Shown piece by piece: positions 10,003 to 18,385 of a stretch of 64,000 nucleotides of DNA. Position 1 is the first letter of the stretch. Each line of letters opens with the position of its first letter. The notes beneath the pieces were generated by a model that was not told the DNA's origin, ran no database searches, and saw nothing but the letters and a program-made list of their open reading frames with translations. The stretch lies in the NCBI RefSeq assembly GCF_000940805.1, contig NZ_CP007142.1, positions 1,340,593-1,404,592 of the forward strand, written 5' to 3'. Origin of the DNA: Gynuella sunshinyii YC6258 (GTDB lineage Bacteria > Pseudomonadota > Gammaproteobacteria > Pseudomonadales > Natronospirillaceae). The translations under genes and the position numbers were made by a program.

Positions 10003-10815
10003 ATGTCTTTGCAACGACGGATAGAAAACAGCTGGCAGGGATTATCGCCTTCAGAGCGGAAGATTGCCGTATTACTGGAGCAGAATCAGCACATTGTGGT
10101 GAGTCATTCGGTGGCCGAAATTGCCACCATGGCCGGTGTCTCCAAAGCGACCGTCAGTCGTTTTTTTCGTTCCCTGGGATATGACGATCACATGGCCGCG
10201 CGGTTGGAAATGCGATCCAGCCGGGAGTCGGGTGTACCGGTGCAACTGACCTCTATCACTCCACCTGAGGCATTGCAGGAAGAGTGGCAGAATCTGGTTC
10301 AGGCCCACAAAGATTTTGATCATCAGGAAAGTGCGCTGGCAGATGCGATTCTGGCGGCCGAAAATATCTATATTCTGGGATTCCGCAATGGTTACCCGGC
10401 AGCCCGCCATTTACGTCAGCAGCTGGTACAGCTGCGTCCCGGAGTGTCACTATTGCCGGCTGCCGGCCAGACGCTGGCGGAAGACATGGTGGATATCAGC
10501 TCCCGGGATCTGGTGATTCTCATGGGGTTCCGCCGCCGCATCAAATCCTTCAAGCCATTGATTCAGGGGTTGAACCGCCAGCTGGATCAGCAGCAACTGG
10601 TGCTGCTGACCGATCCCACCGGCAGCGGTTATGGCCAATGGGTGGGGACCACGGTGATCTGTCCGCTCGGTGCCCAACAACCCATGGATAACTACAGTGT
10701 GGTGTTCAGTCTGATATCCCGGCTGGTGAATACTGTTGCCGAACGGGCTGGCTCCCTGAAGCGGATACAGCAGATCAAAACCCTCTATGAAGAGCTGGAT
10801 GAACTGGATCTCTGA
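10003..10815 (+). CDS. RpiR/MurR-family transcriptional regulator of the ureide/oxamate cluster
   Basis: 270 residues. The N-terminal helix-turn-helix of RpiR type covers about residues 1-75 (VSHSVAEIATMAGVSKATVSRFF near 31-53). The SIS sugar/ligand-binding domain covers about 115-245 (IYILGFRNGYPAARHLRQQL). It is read in the same direction as the five downstream catabolic genes, 110 bp ahead of the amidase. Its own leader and the amidase promoter share a palindrome close to GAAACRAAYGTTTC, so it probably represses both itself and the operon until a pathway intermediate binds the SIS domain. The ligand is unknown. Confidence 0.88.
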   Translation: MSLQRRIENSWQGLSPSERKIAVLLEQNQHIVVSHSVAEIATMAGVSKATVSRFFRSLGYDDHMAARLEMRSSRESGVPVQLTSITPPEALQEEWQNLVQAHKDFDHQESALADAILAAENIYILGFRNGYPAARHLRQQLVQLRPGVSLLPAAGQTLAEDMVDISSRDLVILMGFRRRIKSFKPLIQGLNRQLDQQQLVLLTDPTGSGYGQWVGTTVICPLGAQQPMDNYSVVFSLISRLVNTVAERAGSLKRIQQIKTLYEELDELDL

Positions 10816-10840
10816 CGGATGTTTGCAACAGCCGTTACCG

Positions 10841-10851
10841 CAAATGTTTCT
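10841..10851 (+). promoter_or_regulatory. possible degenerate RpiR half site
   Basis: CAAATGTTTCT matches the right half of the palindromes at 9976 and 10878, but its left partner is poor. It lies about 37 bp upstream of the full site, and its role is uncertain. Confidence 0.3.
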
Positions 10852-10872
10852 TCATGAGTGCCGGGAAAACAG

Positions 10873-10900
10873 TTGCAAGAAACAAATGTTTCTATAATAT
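10873..10900 (+). promoter_or_regulatory. predicted promoter of the ureide/oxamate operon
   Basis: TTGCAA at 10873-10878 can act as -35. An AT-rich block containing TATAAT (10893-10898) and TAATAT (10895-10900) supplies -10 options with 14 or 16 bp spacing. The operator at 10878-10893 fills the spacer, a classic repressor position. Confidence 0.45.
10878..10893. promoter_or_regulatory. RpiR-family operator, site 2
   Basis: AGAAAC-AAAT-GTTTCT is a perfect 6-bp inverted repeat with a 4-bp centre. It matches the palindrome in front of rpiR and sits between the predicted -35 and -10 elements. Confidence 0.7.
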
Positions 10901-10909
10901 TCTAGAAAA

Positions 10910-10925
10910 GGAAACAAACGTTACG
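10910..10925. promoter_or_regulatory. RpiR-family operator, site 3
   Basis: GGAAAC-AAAC-GTTACG is a weaker copy of the same palindrome, centred 32 bp (about three helical turns) from site 2. It overlaps the ribosome-binding region of the amidase gene, so binding to sites 2 and 3 on one face of the helix is plausible. Confidence 0.5.
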
Positions 10926-10927
10926 TG

Positions 10928-12085
10928 ATGATGAAACCCGATTTCCTACTTTACCAACCTGATTATCTGTTGCCTGGCGAAGGTCCGTTGACTGGATTAA
11001 CCCTGGGGGTCAAAGATTTATTTCACATCCAGGGACTGCCTACTTCGGCGGGCAATCCGGACTGGCTCAACAGCCATGACATTCCCCAACAAACCAGCCC
11101 GGTAGTGGAAGCTCTGATGCACGCCGGTGCCAGATTTATCGGCAAGACCCTGACCGACGAACTGGCCTACAGCCTTAATGGCGTGAACGGGCACTATGGC
11201 ACGCCGGTCAATCCGGCCACACCGGATCGTCTCCCGGGTGGTTCCAGTAGTGGCAGTGCCACTCTGACGGCCAGCGGCCAGATTGATATCGGTCTCGGTA
11301 CCGATACCGGTGGTTCCATTCGTATCCCGGCGAGCTATAACGGCTTATATGGATTACGGCCCTCCCATGGCCTGATTTCTACGGCTGATCTCGTCGCTCT
11401 GGCACCGCGTTTCGATACCGTCGGCTGGATGTGTCGTGATGCGCAGACCCTGGCAGCGGTTGGCCGTTGTCTGTTGCCATCGCAACGTCTTCAGTCTGAG
11501 CCCCAGTGGTTGTGGCCAAAACGATTGTGGGATGGGCTCGACTATGCCGAAGCAGTGCAGCGTTGTCTGCCCGAAGCCTGGAATTATTCCGTTATTGAAG
11601 GTCCGGACTGGCCCTGGCTGGCAGAATGCAGCACGGTCTTTCGTACCTTGCAGGGGCGCGAGATCTGGCGTCAGCACGGCGAATGGATCACTCGCTGTCA
11701 GCCTCGTTTCAGCGCCGATATTCATGAGCGGTTTGTCTGGGCCTCGCAGTTGACCGAACAACAGGAACAGCAGGCAGAACAGCAACTGACGAAGATCCGG
11801 GCGGATATGCAACACTGGCTGCCGGAAGCGGGCGTGATGTTGTGGCCAACCGCGCCTGGATTGTCGCCATTACTGACCTTGTCGGCAGAAGACATGGCCG
11901 CCTATCGGATCAAAGTCATGGGGCTGACGGCACCGGCCGGTCTGTGCGGCTGGCCGCAGCTGCATATTCCGGCACTGACTCTGGCAAATGGCGGCCGCTA
12001 CGGCTTTTCGCTGCTGGCCCGGTGCGGACAGGACACAACCTTACTGCAACTGGCCCAACAGTTTACCGACAACCAACAGCATTAA
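10928..12085 (+). CDS. amidase-signature hydrolase, possibly HpxY/AtzE-like
   Basis: 385 residues from ATG 10928; a GTG at 10925 and an ATG at 10931 are also in frame. It is an amidase-signature enzyme with a Ser-cisSer-Lys triad: Lys29 in GVKDLFH, cis-Ser about 106 in PGGSSSGSA and nucleophile Ser130 in TDTGGSIRIPA. It is short for the family (usually 450-480), lacking part of the C-terminal region, as in AtzF/AtzE-like enzymes. It opens a co-directional cluster with an HpxW-like hydrolase, as AtzE-like HpxY does in the uric-acid pathway of Klebsiella. It could cleave an amide or ureide such as oxalurate; the substrate is inference. Confidence 0.8.
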   Translation: MMKPDFLLYQPDYLLPGEGPLTGLTLGVKDLFHIQGLPTSAGNPDWLNSHDIPQQTSPVVEALMHAGARFIGKTLTDELAYSLNGVNGHYGTPVNPATPDRLPGGSSSGSATLTASGQIDIGLGTDTGGSIRIPASYNGLYGLRPSHGLISTADLVALAPRFDTVGWMCRDAQTLAAVGRCLLPSQRLQSEPQWLWPKRLWDGLDYAEAVQRCLPEAWNYSVIEGPDWPWLAECSTVFRTLQGREIWRQHGEWITRCQPRFSADIHERFVWASQLTEQQEQQAEQQLTKIRADMQHWLPEAGVMLWPTAPGLSPLLTLSAEDMAAYRIKVMGLTAPAGLCGWPQLHIPALTLANGGRYGFSLLARCGQDTTLLQLAQQFTDNQQH

Positions 12086-12100
12086 TCGGAGCATCTACTG

Positions 12101-13666
12101 ATGAGTATTGCCTTTACCGCGCCTCATTCTCAGGCATCGGAAGCAGGGATGGCCATTCTTCGACAGGGTGGCACGGCCATTGAAGCAATGGTCGCAGCAG
12201 CCGCAACGATTGCGACGGTCTACCCACATATGAACAGTATCGGTGGCGATGGTTTTTGGGTCATCAGTGAGCCGGGGAAACTCCCGAGAGCGCTGGATGC
12301 CTGTGGAACGGCGGCGCAGGCCGCCGATCTGAACGCGTATGCTCAGGAAGGAGGGATTCCCAACCGTGGCGGCCGCAGCTGTATTACCATGGCCGGTGCC
12401 ATCGATGGCTGGCGTCAGGCCTTGCAATTGTCTGCCAGCTGGAAGCCAGCGCTGCCTTTGTCAGCGTTGTTGGAAGCCGCGATTGATGCTGCCCGCCGGG
12501 GTGTCCGGGTTACCCAGAGTCTGGTGAATGCCTGTACCAAGGTGGCTCCGGAGTTTCAGGATTTCAGTGCCTATCAGTCGATTTATGGTCCGGATGGTGG
12601 TATTCCGGCGGTGAATCAAACCCTCACCAATGCTGCTCTGGCGGATACCTTTGATCATCTGGCCCGGGCCGGTCTGAAAGACTTTTATCACGGTGACATC
12701 GGTTTCTCTCTCAGTCGGCAACTGGCCGATACCGGTTCCTTGATTCGCCGCAGCGATTTTGAACGCTATGAAGCCCAATGGGTGGAGCCGCTGTCGGTCA
12801 GATTCAGTCAGGGCACGCTGTTTAACTTTCCGGCCCCGACTCAGGGTATTGCCTCGATGTTGATACTGGCGCTGTATGACCGGGTTCGTCGCAAGGGCAT
12901 GAGTGAGGCCGAACAGGTGCATCTATTGGTGGAATGTACCAAGCAGGCATTCATACAGCGCGACCGGTTAGTGACCGATCGCTCACGTTTAAGCCAGGAT
13001 TATCATGAGCTGTTGCAGGAAGCGACCCTGGAACAGTTGGCGAGCAATATTAACCCCAACCAGGCGCTGCCATGGCCCAGACCGAGTGCCGCAGGTGACA
13101 CCATCTGGATGGGCGCACTGGATCAGCAGGGGCGCATGGTCAGTTATATTCAGAGTATTTACTGGGAGTTTGGCAGTGGCGTGGTACTGCCGGAAACCGG
13201 TGTGCACTGGAACAACCGGGGCATTTCCTTTTCTCTGGATCCTCAGCATCACAATGCCTTGCAACCAGGCTGTCGTCCGTTTCATACCCTTAATCCGGCG
13301 TATGCGGAGCTGGATGATGGCCGCAGAATGGCCTATGGCACCATGGGCGGTGAAGGTCAACCACAGACTCAGGCGGCGCTCTTTAATCGTTATGTCTTCG
13401 AACGATTGGGGCTGGCCGACGCCATTGCTTTGCCCAGGTGGCTGCTGGGTCGTTCCTGGGGACAACAGAATCATGATTTGAAACTGGAGCAGAGTCTGGC
13501 GGATAAAGTCGCCGATGCCTTGCAGGCCAAAGGCCATCAATTGCAGATCGTGGCAGATCAGACTGAACTGATGGGGCATGCCGGCGCGGTCGTGTATCAC
13601 TCCGACAGTGGCTCGGTGGAAGCTGCCAGTGATCCGAGAAGTGATGGCGCTGCTCTGATCCAGTGA
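12101..13666 (+). CDS. hpxW: HpxW-like oxamate amidohydrolase (gamma-glutamyltransferase family)
   Basis: 521 residues, an Ntn hydrolase of the gamma-glutamyltransferase superfamily made as a self-cleaving precursor. The N-terminal part has the family pattern (SQASEAGMAILRQGGTAIEA, then NSIGGDGFW). The predicted nucleophile is Thr334 in GDTIWMGALDQQGR, where cleavage would give large and small subunits. No secretion signal is visible, so it should be cytoplasmic, unlike classical GGT. Its placement with HpxJ- and HpxK-like genes favours the HpxW role, oxamate to oxalate plus ammonia in purine-ring degradation. It starts 15 bp after the amidase with a GGAG ribosome site. The family is sure; the substrate comes from context. 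Confidence 0.8.
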   Translation: MSIAFTAPHSQASEAGMAILRQGGTAIEAMVAAAATIATVYPHMNSIGGDGFWVISEPGKLPRALDACGTAAQAADLNAYAQEGGIPNRGGRSCITMAGAIDGWRQALQLSASWKPALPLSALLEAAIDAARRGVRVTQSLVNACTKVAPEFQDFSAYQSIYGPDGGIPAVNQTLTNAALADTFDHLARAGLKDFYHGDIGFSLSRQLADTGSLIRRSDFERYEAQWVEPLSVRFSQGTLFNFPAPTQGIASMLILALYDRVRRKGMSEAEQVHLLVECTKQAFIQRDRLVTDRSRLSQDYHELLQEATLEQLASNINPNQALPWPRPSAAGDTIWMGALDQQGRMVSYIQSIYWEFGSGVVLPETGVHWNNRGISFSLDPQHHNALQPGCRPFHTLNPAYAELDDGRRMAYGTMGGEGQPQTQAALFNRYVFERLGLADAIALPRWLLGRSWGQQNHDLKLEQSLADKVADALQAKGHQLQIVADQTELMGHAGAVVYHSDSGSVEAASDPRSDGAALIQ

Positions 13667-13749
13667 GATATCCCACCTGTTGCCGGCAGTGCAGACAGGT
13701 GAGATTGATCAACCCGACACTGCCAGAACATTAATCGGAGCCGTAAATC

Positions 13750-14559
13750 TTGGAATTCTTACCTCAATTTCTCGCCCTGGCGGTAACGGGCGTTTTTGCC
13801 GGCCTGCTGGCCGGTCTGCTCGGAGTCGGTGGTGGTATCGTCATTGTCCCGGTACTGTTTTTTCTGTTTCAGGGCTTTGGAGTCAGCGCTGACTCCGCCC
13901 AGATCATCGCCACTGCCACGTCGCTGGCGACCATTATTCCCACCTCTGTCAGTTCCATTCGTGCTCACACGCGCAATGGCAATGTTGACTTTGCATTGCT
14001 GAAATACTGGGTGGTGTTTGTGTTTATCGGTGTCATGGCCGGCAGTCTGATGGTGACTCAGGTGGATGGTACTTATCTGACCGCGCTGTTCGGCATTATT
14101 GCTACCTTGTCGGCGTTGAACATGTTGTTCCGGGCCGGTGCCAAACCGTTAAAGAACGAACTGCCGGGCCGTGTGGGTCAGGGCATCATGGGCACCTGCA
14201 TTGGCTTCTTTTCCACCATGGTGGGCATCGGTGGCGGCACGCTCACGGTACCAACCCTGACTGCCTGCAACTATCCGGCCCATCGGGCAGTTGGAACCGC
14301 GGCGGCGGTTGGGCTGATTATTTCCCTGCCGGGCGCTTTGACCTTGCTGGTGGCTGCCAATACCCCGGTGGATGCGCCGAAGTTTACTTATGGTCTGGTT
14401 AACCTGGTGGCATTTGTCTGTATCGTGCCGCTGACGGTGTTGTTTGCGCCGATGGGTGCTGCCCTGGCGCAGAAGCTGGATCAGAAAAAGTTAAAGAGAG
14501 TGTTTGCCGTCGCGCTTATGGTGACGGGTGTTCGTATGTTGCTGCAACTGGTGTTATAG
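13750..14559 (+). CDS. TauE/SafE-family permease
   Basis: 269 residues with about eight hydrophobic helices. The glycine-rich motif LLAGLLGVGGGIVIVPVLFF near the N-terminus is repeated as FFSTMVGIGGGTLTVPTL in the middle, the internal duplication typical of TauE/SafE (DUF81) transporters. The start is a TTG with a GGAG ribosome site 9 bp upstream. Family members move small organic anions such as sulfoacetate or sulfite. Inside this cluster it may move oxalate, oxamate or an upstream ureide, but direction and substrate are inference. It follows hpxW by 83 bp and precedes the aminotransferase by 9 bp. Confidence 0.85.
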   Translation: MEFLPQFLALAVTGVFAGLLAGLLGVGGGIVIVPVLFFLFQGFGVSADSAQIIATATSLATIIPTSVSSIRAHTRNGNVDFALLKYWVVFVFIGVMAGSLMVTQVDGTYLTALFGIIATLSALNMLFRAGAKPLKNELPGRVGQGIMGTCIGFFSTMVGIGGGTLTVPTLTACNYPAHRAVGTAAAVGLIISLPGALTLLVAANTPVDAPKFTYGLVNLVAFVCIVPLTVLFAPMGAALAQKLDQKKLKRVFAVALMVTGVRMLLQLVL

Positions 14560-14568
14560 GGGATCAAT

Positions 14569-15792
14569 ATGTCCAGTCAAATCATCAATCCACCGCCACG
14601 TTTACTGATGGGCCCGGGCCCGATCAATGCTGATCCGCGCGTGTTGCAGGCCATGTCAAATCAGTTGATCGGCCAGTACGATCCGGTCATGACCGGTTAT
14701 ATGAACGAAACCATGGCGCTGTACCGGCAGGTATTCAAGACCCAGAACCAGTGGACGCTGCTCGTGGATGGTACCGCCAGAGCCGGTATCGAAGCGGTGC
14801 TGGTGTCGATTCTGGAGCCCGGCGACAAAGTGCTGATTCCAGTGTTTGGTCGTTTTGGTCATCTGCTCCGGGAGATCTGTGAACGCGCGCAGGCCGAGAT
14901 TCATACCATTGAGGTGGAGTGGGGACAGGTCGTCGATCCTGAACAGGTCGAACAGGCAATTCGCAAAGTCCGCCCCAAAGTCTTTGCTACCGTGCAGGGC
15001 GATACCTCTACCACCATGTTGCAGCCGTTGCAGGAAATCGGTGAGATCTGTCGTCGCCATGAAGTCCTGTTTTATTGCGATGCGACCGCTTCGGTGGTCG
15101 GCAATACGCTGCTGGTGGATGAGTGGCATCTGGATGCGGTTTCTGTCGGGTTGCAGAAATGTCTGGGTGGTCCGAGTGGATCGGCACCGATTACCCTGAG
15201 TGATCGTTATGTGGCTGAGGTGCGTAAACGCCAGCATGTGGAAGCCGGTATCCGCACTGCGCAGCATCAGGCCGGCGAACGGCCACGCATTCTGTCCAAC
15301 TATTTTGACGTGCCCATGCTGCTGGATTACTGGGGTGAAGAACGCCTGAATCATCATACCGAAGCCACTACCATGCTCTACGGTGCCCGTGAATGTGCCC
15401 GACTGGTGGTCGAGGAAGGCGTGGAAAACTGCGTTTCCCGGCACGAGCTGCACGGCCGTGCCATGTTGCAGGGTGTGCAGGGTCTTGGCCTCCAGGTGTT
15501 CGGCGATCTCAAACACAAAATGAACAACGTCGTCGGTGTCTACATCCCTGAGGGCGTCAACGGCGAGCAGGTCAGACAATCCATGCTGCTGGATTTCAAT
15601 ATTGAGATCGGCACCAGTTTTGGTCCCCTGCACGGCAAAATATGGCGTATCGGTACGATGGGATACAACGCCCGTAAAGATGCTGTGCTAACCACTCTGT
15701 CTGCCCTTGAGCAGGTGTTGCGTCGTGCCGGTTATCAGGCACCTGCCGGCGGTGGTGTCCAGGCAGCCTTTGAGGTGTATGAGCGTGGCTGA
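14569..15792 (+). CDS. hpxJ: HpxJ/PucG-like class V aminotransferase, probable (S)-ureidoglycine-glyoxylate aminotransferase
   Basis: 407 residues, a PLP enzyme of the alanine-glyoxylate aminotransferase fold. The start has LLMGPGPINADPRVLQAM and QYDPVMTGYMNET, and the PLP lysine is Lys197 in VGLQKCLGGPSGSAP. Related enzymes are alanine-, serine- and ureidoglycine-glyoxylate transaminases. The next gene encodes an allantoate-amidohydrolase-like protein that would make ureidoglycine, so the HpxJ/PucG activity (ureidoglycine plus glyoxylate giving oxalurate plus glycine) is favoured. It begins 9 bp after the permease and overlaps the next gene by 14 bp, so it is part of the same transcript. Confidence 0.82.
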   Translation: MSSQIINPPPRLLMGPGPINADPRVLQAMSNQLIGQYDPVMTGYMNETMALYRQVFKTQNQWTLLVDGTARAGIEAVLVSILEPGDKVLIPVFGRFGHLLREICERAQAEIHTIEVEWGQVVDPEQVEQAIRKVRPKVFATVQGDTSTTMLQPLQEIGEICRRHEVLFYCDATASVVGNTLLVDEWHLDAVSVGLQKCLGGPSGSAPITLSDRYVAEVRKRQHVEAGIRTAQHQAGERPRILSNYFDVPMLLDYWGEERLNHHTEATTMLYGARECARLVVEEGVENCVSRHELHGRAMLQGVQGLGLQVFGDLKHKMNNVVGVYIPEGVNGEQVRQSMLLDFNIEIGTSFGPLHGKIWRIGTMGYNARKDAVLTTLSALEQVLRRAGYQAPAGGGVQAAFEVYERG

Positions 15793-17035
15793 TTGGCCGG
15801 AACTGAATCAAGCCACCGCACTGGAACTGGCCAGACAGGTACTGCAGCGCTGCGATATCCTCGCGGGCATCAGCCAGACCGCAGGCATTGTCGATCGGCG
15901 TTATCTGACGCCGGAACACCGTCGCGCCAATGATCAGGTGCAACAGTGGATGCAGCAGGCCGGATTGAACACCTGGCAGGATGCTGCCGGCAATCAGTGG
16001 GGCCGGCTTGCAAGTTCCAATCGCGAAGCCAGAACCTTGATCATCGGTTCCCATCTCGACACCGTTCCCAATGCTGGCAAGTATGACGGTATTGTCGGTG
16101 TGCTGGCTCCTCTGGCGTTGGTTGCCTGGTTACAACAGCATCAAATTGCGCTTCCCTTTCATCTCGATATCGTTGGATTCGGAGACGAAGAAGGGGTGCG
16201 TTTTGGCACCACGCTGTTGGGGAGCCGGGCTTTGACCGGTTCCTGGCCGGAACAATGGCGTGAACTCAGCGATGGCGAACTGACTCTGCCGCAGGCGCTG
16301 GAACAATTCGGCTCCAGTTTTGAAGCGATTTCGCAGGCCGCCGTGGATCCACAGCAATTGCTGGGATATTTTGAATTTCACATCGAGCAAGGACCGGTTC
16401 TCGAAGGGTTGGATCTGCCCCTTGGTGTGGTAACTGCCATTGCCGGGGCCCGCCGTTTTAATATTGAACTGTGTGGTATGGCCGGCCATGCCGGTACGGT
16501 TCCCATGGAGCTGCGCCAGGATGCCTTGATGGGAGCGGCAGAGCTGATGCAGGTAATCGAAAGCATTGCCCGTGATACTGGCATCGTCGCGACCGTGGGC
16601 AGAATCTCGGCGGCACCGGGGGCCGTGAATGTCATTCCCGGTCGGGTCGAACTCAGTCTGGATATCCGCAGCGAGGATGATCAACTGCGTGATCAGGCGC
16701 TGGCGGATATCGAGGGCGCGGCACAGGCTCTCTGTCAGCGACGCGGTCTGGAAATCAGCTGGACCCAGATTCATTCGGCGGCGGCGGTGCAGTGTGATCC
16801 ACAACTGACGAATCTGCTCGCCAGCGCCATTGGTGAGCCGGCTCATCGTTTGCCCAGTGGTGCCGGCCATGATGCCATGGTGATGGCGCAGATTTGCCCC
16901 ATGGCGATGTTGTTCATGCGCTGCGAAAAAGGTATTTCCCATCACCCGGCGGAAGCCATTACCGAGAGTGATCTGGCAGAAGCCCTGATGGCCATGCATC
17001 GTTTTTTGCCGCAGCTTGCTGTCTTGAATAAGTAG
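15779..17035 (+). CDS. hpxK: HpxK-like allantoate amidohydrolase (M20 Zn-dependent amidase/carbamoylase)
   Basis: 418 residues from the ATG at 15779, inside the last codons of the aminotransferase gene; this gives normal family length, whereas an upstream start at 15707 would overlap much more. M20-family metal ligands are visible: GSHLDTVPNAGKYDG, the GDEEGVRFG loop and HIEQGPVLEG, with a late His in SGAGHDAM. The enzymes hydrolyse N-carbamoyl groups, as in allantoate amidohydrolase, ureidoglycolate hydrolase and beta-alanine synthase. Next to an HpxJ-like aminotransferase, allantoate to ureidoglycine is the best guess. It is the last gene of the cluster, and a terminator lies 128 bp beyond. 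Confidence 0.82.
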   Translation: MSVADWPELNQATALELARQVLQRCDILAGISQTAGIVDRRYLTPEHRRANDQVQQWMQQAGLNTWQDAAGNQWGRLASSNREARTLIIGSHLDTVPNAGKYDGIVGVLAPLALVAWLQQHQIALPFHLDIVGFGDEEGVRFGTTLLGSRALTGSWPEQWRELSDGELTLPQALEQFGSSFEAISQAAVDPQQLLGYFEFHIEQGPVLEGLDLPLGVVTAIAGARRFNIELCGMAGHAGTVPMELRQDALMGAAELMQVIESIARDTGIVATVGRISAAPGAVNVIPGRVELSLDIRSEDDQLRDQALADIEGAAQALCQRRGLEISWTQIHSAAAVQCDPQLTNLLASAIGEPAHRLPSGAGHDAMVMAQICPMAMLFMRCEKGISHHPAEAITESDLAEALMAMHRFLPQLAVLNK

Positions 17036-17162
17036 CTCGATAACTGTTGATGATGCGCGAATATTCATTTGCGTCCAGGCAATTGAAACCGTATAAATCC
17101 ACCTTTATTGTGGCGTTATATCGTTCAGGGAGTGGATTGTGCAGTTAGCCCCGTCTCTGAAG

Positions 17163-17194
17163 CCGCCCCAACAGGTTGTTGAGTGGCGGTTTTT
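17163..17194 (+). terminator. intrinsic terminator after the ureide/oxamate operon
   Basis: A two-tier stem, CCGCC/GGCGG outside and CAACA/TGTTG inside with a 3-base loop, is followed directly by TTTTT at 17190-17194. It ends the cluster that begins at 10.9 kb. Confidence 0.75.
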
Positions 17195-17296
17195 CCCGAA
17201 TTGTCATGACTGTGGTAACCGCATCAACTGCCTGCTCATCCAGCGACCCGAAGGACTGTCTGGTTATCCGGGTTCTTTTCTCTCAAGGACATTCAT

Positions 17297-18265
17297 ATGA
17301 ATAAATTTTTGTTATTGCTGGCATCATTACTGGCGTTCAACAGTTTTGCCGAGGATTCCATGGTGGAGGCTGCGGAAGGCACGTTGGTCGAACCCGGTCC
17401 GGCTGAAGTCATTCCCTCTGATCAGAGCGTTGCCGCGGATACGATTACCGAAGACGGTACCGATTTAATGACGGCGGAGGAGTTTGTTGCCTCACTGCAT
17501 GGCATATCTGGCAAGATCTCTTTGCCCGGCAACATTGCCACCATGAATTTATCTGATCAGTTTTTGTATATCGATCCGGAGAACACCGAACGGCTGTTGG
17601 TGGATGGCTGGGGGAACCCGCCCGGCAATGAAACCCTGGGTATGATCATTCCTGCCAATGTCAGTCCCCTCGATTATGAAGGCTGGGGGGTGGTGATCAC
17701 CTTCATGGATGATGGTTATGTCAGTGATAAGGATGCTGACGAAATTGATTACAACGACTTGCTCAAAAGCATGATGGCGGACAGTCGTGAAGCCAGCAAG
17801 CAGCGTGAAGAAGCGGGCTATGGTGCCATGACCCTGATCGGCTGGGCGGAACCTCCACGCTACGACCAGCAGACTCACAAGTTTTACTGGGCCAAGGAAT
17901 ATGTCACCAGTGATGCCGATGTAAACTCCCTGAACTACAACATCCGCATCCTTGGACGCAAAGGTGTGCTGGTGCTCAATGCGGTGGCCACCATGGATCA
18001 GATCGATAGCATCAAACACGAAATGCCGGATCTGCTTGCAGTGACCAACTTTACTCAGGGTAATCGCTATGAAGACTTTGACAGCAGCGTGGATCACGTC
18101 GCTGAGTATGGACTGGCGGCACTGGTGGCTGGTGGAGTCGCTGCCAAGATGGGGCTGTTTGCCAAACTGGGTGCCCTGTTGCTGGTATTTAAAAAGTTCA
18201 TCATTGTGGGCATTGCCCTGATTGGTGGCATCATTGCCAGATTGTTCGGCCGTAGGAAAGACTGA
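17297..18265 (+). CDS. DUF2167 domain protein, exported and membrane-anchored
   Basis: 322 residues. The N-terminal signal peptide (MNKFLLLLASLLAFNSFA) puts most of the chain outside the inner membrane. The central region has the DUF2167 pattern with GWGVVITFMDDGYVSDKDAD around residue 130-150 and GWAEPPRYDQQTHKFYWAKE near 185-205. The C-terminus carries one or two hydrophobic helices (about 275-315) ending in a basic RRKD tail, so it should be held in the inner membrane. The family function is unknown. The gene is isolated, with terminators on both sides, so it is probably its own transcription unit. Confidence 0.85.
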   Translation: MNKFLLLLASLLAFNSFAEDSMVEAAEGTLVEPGPAEVIPSDQSVAADTITEDGTDLMTAEEFVASLHGISGKISLPGNIATMNLSDQFLYIDPENTERLLVDGWGNPPGNETLGMIIPANVSPLDYEGWGVVITFMDDGYVSDKDADEIDYNDLLKSMMADSREASKQREEAGYGAMTLIGWAEPPRYDQQTHKFYWAKEYVTSDADVNSLNYNIRILGRKGVLVLNAVATMDQIDSIKHEMPDLLAVTNFTQGNRYEDFDSSVDHVAEYGLAALVAGGVAAKMGLFAKLGALLLVFKKFIIVGIALIGGIIARLFGRRKD

Positions 18266-18274
18266 TCATTGGTA

Positions 18275-18295
18275 CGCCCGGACTCAGTCCGGGCG
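18275..18295 (+). terminator. strong hairpin after the DUF2167 gene
   Basis: CGCCCGGACT and AGTCCGGGCG form a near-perfect stem with a minimal loop, followed by GTTTG. It ends the DUF2167 transcript 9 bp after its stop. The T run is short. Confidence 0.6.
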
Positions 18296-18385
18296 GTTTG
18301 CCCATATAGGGTGACCACGCACGTTCATCAATACGTGTTAATATTCTGCCCCCGTTCTGAAGCTATAAGCGTTTGAGCCCATCCT

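Noticed and set aside
14656-15633. 325-codon open frame antisense to hpxJ
   Set aside because: The aminotransferase on the plus strand is certain; the reverse frame is a compositional shadow.
16130-17068. 312-codon open frame antisense to hpxK
   Set aside because: Low-complexity reverse image of an M20 hydrolase gene, no family match.
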